From positions 1-8,117 of the forward strand of contig WTHG01000156.1 of NCBI GenBank assembly GCA_011523245.1: a DNA stretch of 8,117 nucleotides, read 5' to 3'. A program made the translations under genes and the position numbers. Positions 1-5,484 of the stretch are shown piece by piece. Source of the stretch: Verrucomicrobiales bacterium (lineage in GTDB: Bacteria > Verrucomicrobiota > Verrucomicrobiia > Limisphaerales > UBA1100). Position 1 is the stretch's first letter, and every line of letters begins with the position of its first letter. The notes beneath the pieces are model-generated. The model was not told the origin of the DNA. It ran no database searches and saw nothing but the letters and a program-made list of their open reading frames with translations.

Positions 1-62
1 GAATAATCGCTCGCATAAATTCGTGTGTTCCGTGATGACGCTACCCGCAGTTGTGACAGGAA

Positions 63-1475
63 TCAATCTTTGCCAGCCACTTTTTCGAGCATCGCCAGCA
101 ACGCCTTTTCGATTTTGATCGATGCCGTGATTTCCAGCGTGCAGGTGCCCAGCCAGGTTTCGTAGCCGCCGCGGGCGTGTTGGCGGGGGGTGGGAAGGTA
201 GCCGTTGTGGCCGTTGGCCAGTTCGATGGTGAAGGTGGCCTGCGGCAACGGGCTTTTGGCCTTGAGGGTGAGGCCGATCTCGCAGAGCACTTCGCACGGG
301 ATGCTGGTGATACCCACCTCGCCGAGGCGCAATGCCTGCAAAATAATTTTCTCCTCCCGTGGCCCATTGGCGAGGCCGAGCGTGCGGTGGGCGTACGCTT
401 CGGCCAATCCCGAGAGCGGCTTGGGCGCGGTGCCGGCGAGGACGGCCTCAGCGTAGGCGACTTCCTTGGCGGTGGGTTGGCGGTTCTTGAGCGTGAGTTC
501 GGTTTGCTCCATGGCGAGGGAAACATCTTTGCTGAAGCGCACCGTTTTGTGCGCGGCGAGTACACGGTCGGCGACAAGTTGGGCCACTTCGTTCATGCGC
601 TGCATGGGCTTCTGGCGCGGTCGCGGGACGCGGAAGCTGATGTTGTTGAGATCGCCGCTGGTACCGTTGGACATGAGGCCGACAAAACCAGCATCCTTGC
701 CCAGCGCCTTTTCAATGTGACCGGCGAATACGCCAAAGTAATCGGCTGACACTCCGCCGGTCGGCAGTCCGCCGACGTAGTGTAGTGAGTAATTGGCCAG
801 CAACGCAATCGGCCGCCCGTCAGCGCCGCTTTCGCGCAATGAAATGAAGTGCACCTCCGGATCCGTCGGGCCGGCCGGGCGGTCGATGAGATTGCGCGGC
901 GGGTTCATGCGCACGATGTCGTTTGGGCTACCGAAGGGATTCACCGCAATGCCGCCGGGTTTCATGTGCCAGCGCCGGTTGAAAATCTCCTCGGGCACCA
1001 GCGCCACGCCGTGGGCCAGCTCAGCGGGCGCGAGGTTTTTCCCCGCGCGCACAATGGACTCGGCAATGCCTTCGACCAACTGCTTGAAATAGGCGCGGTG
1101 CGCGGCGTCATCGCGATTGGTTCGGCGGTCTTTGCCCGGTGGCGCGGTGTGCGTGTGGGTGGCGGCCACAAGGATGCGGTCGGCCCGCACCTTGGTGCGC
1201 TTCGCCGCCAACGCCTTAGCGCGGTCGAGGTAGTTGCGGCCGATCAGGCAATTATCGACGATGACGATCGCCAGCCGTGTCTCGCCGTCATCACATACGA
1301 TGGCGCGCGCGTAGAGCGGGTCATGCGCCTTGTCCGCCAATCGTTCGTGAAAGGAGCCCACCATCTGCACCGGCCACAGCTTGGGCGTGATGTCCACCTT
1401 TGCCGCCCCCGCGCGAAACTCCGCCCAGGCGGTGGATGTGAGAAGCAGCAGCGTGACGAACAGATGGGTTTTCAT
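63..1475 (-). CDS. Secreted neutral/alkaline non-lysosomal ceramidase-family hydrolase
   Basis: 470-residue metal-dependent hydrolase of the neutral-ceramidase N-terminal-domain family. A signal peptide covers about 1-18 (cleavage near AWA), so it is exported. Zinc ligands can be placed by comparison with Pseudomonas ceramidase: H107 and H109 in THTHTAP, with one the main ligand; H232 in NYSLHYVGG; E395 in PCEVLCEIG; and Y426 in NGHNGYLPTP. The nucleophile region of true ceramidases (GDVSPN) is here GTSGDLNN (271-278), with Asn where the catalytic serine should be. The C-terminal immunoglobulin-like domain of full-length ceramidases (650 residues or more) is also missing. It is thus probably one of the many PVC-group paralogues with unknown amide or ester substrates rather than a proven ceramidase. 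Its ATG directly follows the sulfatase TAA and has a good ribosome-binding site inside the sulfatase's last codons, so the two are co-expressed. Confidence 0.92.
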   Translation of the reverse strand: MKTHLFVTLLLLTSTAWAEFRAGAAKVDITPKLWPVQMVGSFHERLADKAHDPLYARAIVCDDGETRLAIVIVDNCLIGRNYLDRAKALAAKRTKVRADRILVAATHTHTAPPGKDRRTNRDDAAHRAYFKQLVEGIAESIVRAGKNLAPAELAHGVALVPEEIFNRRWHMKPGGIAVNPFGSPNDIVRMNPPRNLIDRPAGPTDPEVHFISLRESGADGRPIALLANYSLHYVGGLPTGGVSADYFGVFAGHIEKALGKDAGFVGLMSNGTSGDLNNISFRVPRPRQKPMQRMNEVAQLVADRVLAAHKTVRFSKDVSLAMEQTELTLKNRQPTAKEVAYAEAVLAGTAPKPLSGLAEAYAHRTLGLANGPREEKIILQALRLGEVGITSIPCEVLCEIGLTLKAKSPLPQATFTIELANGHNGYLPTPRQHARGGYETWLGTCTLEITASIKIEKALLAMLEKVAGKD

Positions 1476-2930
1476 TTATCTTCCTTCGCGTTTGTTGGGG
1501 TCGAATTTCTTGTTTGGGGTGGGCATGCGTGCGTCGGTATTCTTGCGCCATTGGGCGAGCTGGGTGGCGAGCGCCTTGACCTTGTCGGGATGTTTTTTGG
1601 CGAGGTTATTTTTTTCGCCAATATCCTCGCGCAGATTAAATAGCTCCAGGCGGCTGTCCTCGTACCACTCAATGAGTTTCCAGTCACCGTCGCGCACAGC
1701 GCCAGTGGGGGCGTTGCCTTGGTTGCCGTAGTGCGGGTAATGCCAGTAAAGCGGGCCGCGTTTGTGTTCCTTGCCGCGCAAGGCGGCGGTAAAACTGACG
1801 CCATCAATGGGCAGAGGCAGTTGCGGCTTGAGGCCGGCCATCTCCATCATAGTGGGGAAAAAATCGGTGCTGGTAACAGGCGTGTCGTTCACGCTGCCGG
1901 GCTTGGTGACGCCGGGCCAGCGGACCATCATTGGCTCGCGGATGCCGCCTTCGTACATCCAGCCTTTGCCACCGCGCAGGGGGAGGTTACTAGTGGGATG
2001 CCCTTCGCTGGTGGAGAGGCCGCCGTTGTCGCTCATGAAAAACACAACGGTGTTGTCCTCCAACCCGTGTTCCTTGAGGCCGTCGAGCACCTTGCCGACG
2101 GCGAGATCCATCGCCTCCACCATGCCGCCGTACACGGCGTGTTCCTGCACGAGGCGCACCTGCCGGTTGTGTTCCTTGCCCCACTTGGCCTCCAGACCGC
2201 GCTCTTTCTTGCGGGCAAGATATTTGTCGCGCAGATCGGTGCGCGAGATCAGTGGAGTGTGCACGGAATAAAACGAAAGATAAGCGAGGAACGGCTTACT
2301 CTTATTGGCAGCCATGAATTTCACCGTTTCGCTGGCAAGCCGATCAGGCAAATGTTCGCCGTCAGGGCCGTCCTCCAAGCGCGGATTGCCGTAGGGAGAA
2401 AAGTATTTTTTGCCGCCATAAGGTCCGCCACGATGATGTCCGCCCTGGTTGATATCGAAACCCTGATCCTCAGGCCAGAACCCTTCGTTGCCCAAGTGCC
2501 ATTTGCCGGCGAAGAAGGTGGCGTAGCCGTTTTCCTTGAGTGCCTCGGCGAGAGTGAACTCCTTGAGCTCAAGCTGGCGCGTGTAGGTTGCGGGCAGTAG
2601 GCGAGTGTTGCGCCGCCACGCCTTGCCGGCGGCCGCGCCAATGTAATCCGTCACGCCCGTGCGCGTGGGGTAACGGCCGGTCATGATGCTAGCACGCGTG
2701 GGGCTGCAGACCGGGCAGGCGGCGTAGGCGCTGGTGAATTTCATGCCCGAAGCCGCAAGCCGATCGCAATTGGGTGTGTCGTAAAAGGAGCTACCGAAGG
2801 ATTTCAAGTCGCTCCACCCGAGATCATCGACGAGAAAAAAGACAAAATTGAGAGGCTTGGTTTTTTGATCAGCCTGAACCACAGCAGGGCACAGGAACGC
2901 CATTAACAGAAGAACGCGAAACACTTTCAT
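1476..2930 (-). CDS. Secreted type I (formylglycine-dependent) sulfatase
   Basis: Arylsulfatase-A-like hydrolase (alkaline phosphatase superfamily) of 484 residues that removes sulfate esters, probably from polysaccharide. Residues 1-20 form a signal peptide (hydrophobic run, cleavage after VQA), so it acts in the periplasm or outside the cell. The sulfatase signature is complete: C75 in CSPTRAS (75-81) is the cysteine converted to formylglycine, with R79 next to it. Calcium ligands are D35-D36 (VDDLGW) and D301-N302 (DNGG). Sulfate-pocket residues are K143 and H145 (GKWHLG), H224 (SVHTP) and K322 (GGKGWMYEGGIREP). It needs a formylglycine-generating enzyme, not encoded here. The CAZy-like S1 subfamily and true substrate cannot be read by eye. 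The ATG at 2928-2930 lacks a clear Shine-Dalgarno; the stop abuts the start of the downstream hydrolase with no gap, indicating a two-gene transcript. Confidence 0.96.
   Translation of the reverse strand: MKVFRVLLLMAFLCPAVVQADQKTKPLNFVFFLVDDLGWSDLKSFGSSFYDTPNCDRLAASGMKFTSAYAACPVCSPTRASIMTGRYPTRTGVTDYIGAAAGKAWRRNTRLLPATYTRQLELKEFTLAEALKENGYATFFAGKWHLGNEGFWPEDQGFDINQGGHHRGGPYGGKKYFSPYGNPRLEDGPDGEHLPDRLASETVKFMAANKSKPFLAYLSFYSVHTPLISRTDLRDKYLARKKERGLEAKWGKEHNRQVRLVQEHAVYGGMVEAMDLAVGKVLDGLKEHGLEDNTVVFFMSDNGGLSTSEGHPTSNLPLRGGKGWMYEGGIREPMMVRWPGVTKPGSVNDTPVTSTDFFPTMMEMAGLKPQLPLPIDGVSFTAALRGKEHKRGPLYWHYPHYGNQGNAPTGAVRDGDWKLIEWYEDSRLELFNLREDIGEKNNLAKKHPDKVKALATQLAQWRKNTDARMPTPNKKFDPNKREGR
1479..1487 (-). 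promoter_or_regulatory. Ribosome-binding site of the ceramidase-family gene
   Basis: On the minus strand the sequence reads GAAGGAAGA, with an AGGA core six bases before the ATG at 1473-1475. It lies within the final codons of the sulfatase gene, so ribosomes finishing the sulfatase arrive at it. It is the clearest Shine-Dalgarno in the window and supports the chosen start. Confidence 0.75.
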
Positions 2931-3106
2931 GGATGCGCATTAATCTGGATTTTTATTCGCTATAATCAAGAATGGAATGGATTTCATTTCACAATATGAC
3001 GCTATCAAAACATGATTTGATTTTTATCACAGGAAGTGAGCCCGATGATGGTCGCAGTCCGGGCTAGGCCATTTTTGCAATACCATCTGAGAAATGGATC
3101 ATTTCT
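2931..3106. other. Intergenic region between the operon and the sulfatase gene
   Basis: This 176-base AT-rich spacer is the only real gap between genes. It should hold the end of the operon transcript and the promoter of the sulfatase/ceramidase pair. Besides the 8-bp inverted repeat, there is a weak 6-bp stem (3039-3044 with 3060-3065, 15-base loop). A box resembling TTGATT on the minus strand lies near 2963-2968, but no convincing -10 element sits at the right distance. No ORF with coding character was found. Confidence 0.5.
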
Positions 3107-3107
3107 C
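3089..3107. repeat. Perfect 8-bp inverted repeat at the 3' end of the photoprotection operon
   Basis: Arms GAGAAATG (3089-3096) and CATTTCTC (3100-3107) flank a 3-base loop. The hairpin begins at the last base of the membrane protein's TAG stop. No run of T follows on the minus strand, so it is not a canonical intrinsic terminator; it could protect the transcript's 3' end, assist Rho-dependent ending, or bind a protein. Confidence 0.6.
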
Positions 3108-4195
3108 TAAGCTGTCGGCGGCATGATCCAAAGAGGCGGTCGACCAACATTACAATGAACTGATCGTGCAGTGAGATTCAATGTTGCCCAACTCAGAAAA
3201 AGATTAGTCCGGGAGAGAGGCCCCCACTGGAAAGAAGTTCTTTGGTCTAACTTTTTTAATCTCAGTTCAGAGCTAGGTATGGGATAAAAGATTTTTTGAA
3301 CAAAAGAATTTTTATGCCCATCTTCATCTATGACCTCCGGGAAGTTTTCTATATAAGCGGCTAGAGATTCAGGGTCTTCCTGATGTGCCGCTTGATCTGC
3401 AGCAAAAACTGTGGAATGACTCAGTGAGGGAAGAACAAGCAGTGATGTAAAACTCCATAAGGTCATCCAAGAACTAAAATAGAGGATAGTGAGTGCGACA
3501 CTATTGGAATCAAAAATATTTAGCCAGTCACCTATGGCTACGCCTACCAGATTCCAAGCGACCACGATTAAAAACGCCCTAAACGGGAGGCCCTTGGAAG
3601 CCATATAATTACGTCGTATGATTTCTAAACCTAACGATTTACTCGCCTTCCAATTTTTAGGGATCACATGTTTATGTTTGCCTATACCCGGTATATTTCC
3701 TCCGGTGAATGTGGGTTCAGGACAATCAACTATAAACGTTTTACCCTGAAAATCAGTCAGATCATCGATCTTTTGAGAACTACCGTTCACCCAATTTAAG
3801 CAAATTAATTGAGTGAAACTCAGCAAGAGGATTCCTAGCAAGCACGCTATACAATAACCTGTCCCTAAATAGTTGGCTAAAATAATTAAAGCAGACAGGA
3901 GTGTCCAAACGGTTGTCTGTAGAGCAACACCCTTAATCCACTGCCTTTTAAATTCCGGATTCGTTTCCACTCGACTGCCTAAGTAGCCGGCACCAATCCA
4001 GTCAAAGACACCTTGGACTGCGAGATATCCGCCTAATGCAATGATCCAAATCCAAACAGGTTGAATATGCGTAGCCGATGACTCTAGTGTCGCTCGGAAA
4101 CTAAGAATTGTTGCGGCTATTACGACCCAGAAACCAACGTTAAGAATCCCCAGTCTTAGCCGTTGTGCTCTCGAAGGGGGAGGCACAGATTTCAT
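3107..4195 (-). CDS. Multi-spanning membrane protein, distantly M48-peptidase-like but without HExxH
   Basis: 362 residues with about six hydrophobic segments, near 15-33, 46-64, 88-108, 112-133, 204-224 and 233-256, and a hydrophilic loop at 134-203. The loop has FTGGNIPGIGKHKHVIP (163-179) followed by LGLEIIRRNYMASKG (188-202). Further on comes PSLSHSTVFAADQAA (256-270), and the C-terminus reads SRTNLFLSWATLNLTARSVHCN (328-349) and ends RPPLWIMPPTA. The arrangement of a membrane core, a TGG-containing loop and a late F-A-A-D-x-x-A motif recalls integral-membrane M48 zinc peptidases. However, no HExxH is present anywhere, so proteolysis is not supported and a pseudo-enzyme or unrelated fold is equally possible. 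It is the last gene of the operon, starts on an ATGA overlap with the 71-residue gene, and ends at a TAG that touches an inverted repeat. I do not recognise a named family with confidence. Confidence 0.85.
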   Translation of the reverse strand: MKSVPPPSRAQRLRLGILNVGFWVVIAATILSFRATLESSATHIQPVWIWIIALGGYLAVQGVFDWIGAGYLGSRVETNPEFKRQWIKGVALQTTVWTLLSALIILANYLGTGYCIACLLGILLLSFTQLICLNWVNGSSQKIDDLTDFQGKTFIVDCPEPTFTGGNIPGIGKHKHVIPKNWKASKSLGLEIIRRNYMASKGLPFRAFLIVVAWNLVGVAIGDWLNIFDSNSVALTILYFSSWMTLWSFTSLLVLPSLSHSTVFAADQAAHQEDPESLAAYIENFPEVIDEDGHKNSFVQKIFYPIPSSELRLKKLDQRTSFQWGPLSRTNLFLSWATLNLTARSVHCNVGRPPLWIMPPTA

Positions 4196-4407
4196 GATTT
4201 GCTCTGAGTGTAAGTTTCAACCAGTGTTTCGCTTCCAGCCGCTATTTGTTCTAGTTGATCCAAGCCATGAATGGCTTCTACTGTGTCAACCAGTTGAACT
4301 TTCCGAAAACACCCGGCGCAAAATGCTAGATGTGATTCACCGCACCCTTCCAACGCGTCCCATTTTTCAGGGCAATCCTCATTTTTGCAATTCGCAATGA
4401 CATTCAT
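4192..4407 (-). CDS. Small cysteine-rich zinc-ribbon-like protein, function unknown
   Basis: A 71-residue protein whose reality rests mainly on architecture: it starts on an ATGA overlap with the SOUL gene (4404-4407), ends on another with the membrane-protein gene (4192-4195), and fills the gap exactly. Five cysteines lie at positions 7, 12, 22, 30 and 33, plus H26. The core CPEKWDALE (12-20) followed by FCAGCFRKV (29-37) resembles small bacterial zinc-ribbon proteins of the pattern CPxxWxxL...FCxxCxxxV. Those usually have a further cysteine a few residues after the last CxxC; here that place is Leu-Val, and C7 could supply the fourth ligand instead. The tail after residue 40 is acidic and probably helical. 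There is no signal peptide or membrane segment, so it should be cytoplasmic. A zinc- or redox-sensing adaptor is possible, but the sequence does not show which. Confidence 0.82.
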   Translation of the reverse strand: MNVIANCKNEDCPEKWDALEGCGESHLAFCAGCFRKVQLVDTVEAIHGLDQLEQIAAGSETLVETYTQSKS

Positions 4408-4982
4408 TTTTTTATTTCAGTTACGGGTATCAGCAATTCATTTCTCCTAAGAAAGCCCGGTGTCCATGGAGGATCATAGAAAGCTTCGATAGGATCCCCA
4501 GCAGCAACGAGGTTATTTTCTTTAATCCACTCCCTAAGTTTAGAATCAATTTTCACAGGCGTTATTCGGTGGCGGCCGGAATAACGATAGGCTGCGAGTA
4601 GCATCTCGGGTTGAGTTGTATTTTTTACAGTATCCAGATTCGGTAATGGCACATCTTCTTTATCGAATTTGTCTGGAAGGACAAAAGCCATAGTAGATTC
4701 CCCATTTTTTCTGGTAGTGAAAACGGGAGTCGTCATGGCTATTTTTTGTTGTTTGTCGTTTCCCCCGTCAATATATCGGAACAGACGCATGAAACCGTTG
4801 TCTTGGTCGCTGGCCATAGTGGTTTCGACCAGTTGAAGTTCCGAATAATGGCGCAACTCAGCACTACCCTCTTTCTTTAAAACTTTATGGGAAGCTTCTT
4901 CGTAACCCGCCCTAGTAAACTTAGTCGCGGCACAAGCTGAAGCCATGCTTATACAGGTGAGTATTATTATTTTTTGTATCAT
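4404..4982 (-). CDS. SOUL-family haem-binding protein, probable lipoprotein
   Basis: Member of the SOUL/HBP family, which binds haem or related tetrapyrroles; its bacterial role is unknown. I choose the ATG at 4980-4982, giving 192 residues, over an in-frame TTG at 5004-5006. The ATG puts a proper signal sequence at the N-terminus (MIQK, then a hydrophobic run to residue 18) and leaves a 7-base gap to the peroxidase stop instead of a 17-base overlap. The signal ends in ASAC (C17), a near-canonical lipobox, so membrane anchoring by lipidation is likely; plain signal-peptidase cleavage just after is the alternative. Family hallmarks are KIAMTTPV (80-87), which lines the haem site, the AFVLP strand (99-103) and the C-terminal signature FYDPPWTPGFLRRNE (168-182). 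Its TGA overlaps the next start as ATGA (4404-4407). In this operon it may sequester photosensitising tetrapyrroles at the envelope, which is inference. Confidence 0.93.
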   Translation of the reverse strand: MIQKIIILTCISMASACAATKFTRAGYEEASHKVLKKEGSAELRHYSELQLVETTMASDQDNGFMRLFRYIDGGNDKQQKIAMTTPVFTTRKNGESTMAFVLPDKFDKEDVPLPNLDTVKNTTQPEMLLAAYRYSGRHRITPVKIDSKLREWIKENNLVAAGDPIEAFYDPPWTPGFLRRNELLIPVTEIKK

Positions 4983-4989
4983 TTTAAAT

Positions 4990-5484
4990 CTACAGTAGTT
5001 TTTCAATGGCCGAGGTTAATTGGTCCGATTCAGGATCTACAAAAGTGTGAAACCTGTCCACGACATCACCGTCTCGATTGATCAAGAATTTCGTGAAATT
5101 CCATTTCACGATTCCACCATGTTCTGAATGACTGGTTAACCAGCGATATAGCGGGTGGATGTTCCGTCCCCATACACTAATCTTAGAGTACATTGGAAAC
5201 GAAATGTTGAATCGAGTTTTGGCGAATTGATGTATTTCCTCATCGCATCCGGGTTCTTGAAACAGAAAATCATTGGATGGGAAACCACAGATTGTAAGTC
5301 CCATAGGTCCATACTTTTGCTGCAAATTTTCCAAACCTTCATATTGAGGGGTGAAACCACAGCGCGAGGCTAAGTTTACGATAAGGAGTATTTTTCCTTT
5401 ATAATCACCCAGAGTGGAGTCAGTTCCGTCAATGGTGGTTAGGGGTATATCGTAAATTGGTGAGGTGTCGCTAACGGTGTTCAT
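4990..5484 (-). CDS. Glutathione peroxidase family protein (cysteine type)
   Basis: Thioredoxin-fold peroxidase of 164 residues, the usual bacterial length, with no signal peptide and therefore cytoplasmic. It reduces hydrogen peroxide and organic or lipid hydroperoxides. The catalytic tetrad is visible: peroxidatic C42 in ASRCGFTPQYEGLE, Q76 in QEPG, and W128-N129 in KWNFTKFLI. Two family positions are altered. The usual FPCNQFG motif reads FPSNDFL (68-74), and the resolving cysteine of two-Cys enzymes, expected in the helix after EEI, is K89 (FAKTRF). C80, directly after QEPG, and C66 are the only other cysteines. It may therefore work as a one-Cys glutathione-dependent enzyme or use C80 as an alternative resolving residue. 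Its ATG overlaps the photolyase stop (ATGA, 5481-5484); its TAG lies 7 bases before the SOUL gene. Photolyase plus peroxidase neighbours are typical of light or singlet-oxygen stress regulons in other bacteria. Confidence 0.95.
   Translation of the reverse strand: MNTVSDTSPIYDIPLTTIDGTDSTLGDYKGKILLIVNLASRCGFTPQYEGLENLQQKYGPMGLTICGFPSNDFLFQEPGCDEEIHQFAKTRFNISFPMYSKISVWGRNIHPLYRWLTSHSEHGGIVKWNFTKFLINRDGDVVDRFHTFVDPESDQLTSAIEKLL

Noticed and set aside
10..36. Resemblance to short ATTCGTG-type repeats that I recall from spacers of some PVC genomes
   Set aside because: Only one imperfect copy is visible at the window edge, so no repeat can be claimed from this sequence.
849..1643. 264-codon open frame on the plus strand
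   Set aside because: It lies antisense to the ceramidase-family and sulfatase genes, whose domain motifs are clear. Long antisense frames are expected in GC-rich coding DNA, and its translation shows no family motif.
1719..2600. 293-codon open frame on the plus strand
   Set aside because: It is fully antisense to the sulfatase core, including its conserved motifs. The translation is an Ala/Val/His-rich shadow without recognisable domains.
2961..2966. Perfect TATAAT on the plus strand as a promoter -10 box
   Set aside because: There is no matching -35 at proper spacing and no plus-strand gene downstream; chance is likely in AT-rich spacer.
3039..3076. Plus-strand intrinsic terminator (6-bp stem, then five T)
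   Set aside because: The loop is 15 bases, the T run starts six bases after the stem, and there is no plus-strand gene to terminate.
4983..5006. Upstream TTG start for the SOUL gene
   Set aside because: It would overlap the peroxidase by 17 bases and put eight polar residues before the signal sequence. The ATG at 4980-4982 gives a normal signal peptide and spacing.
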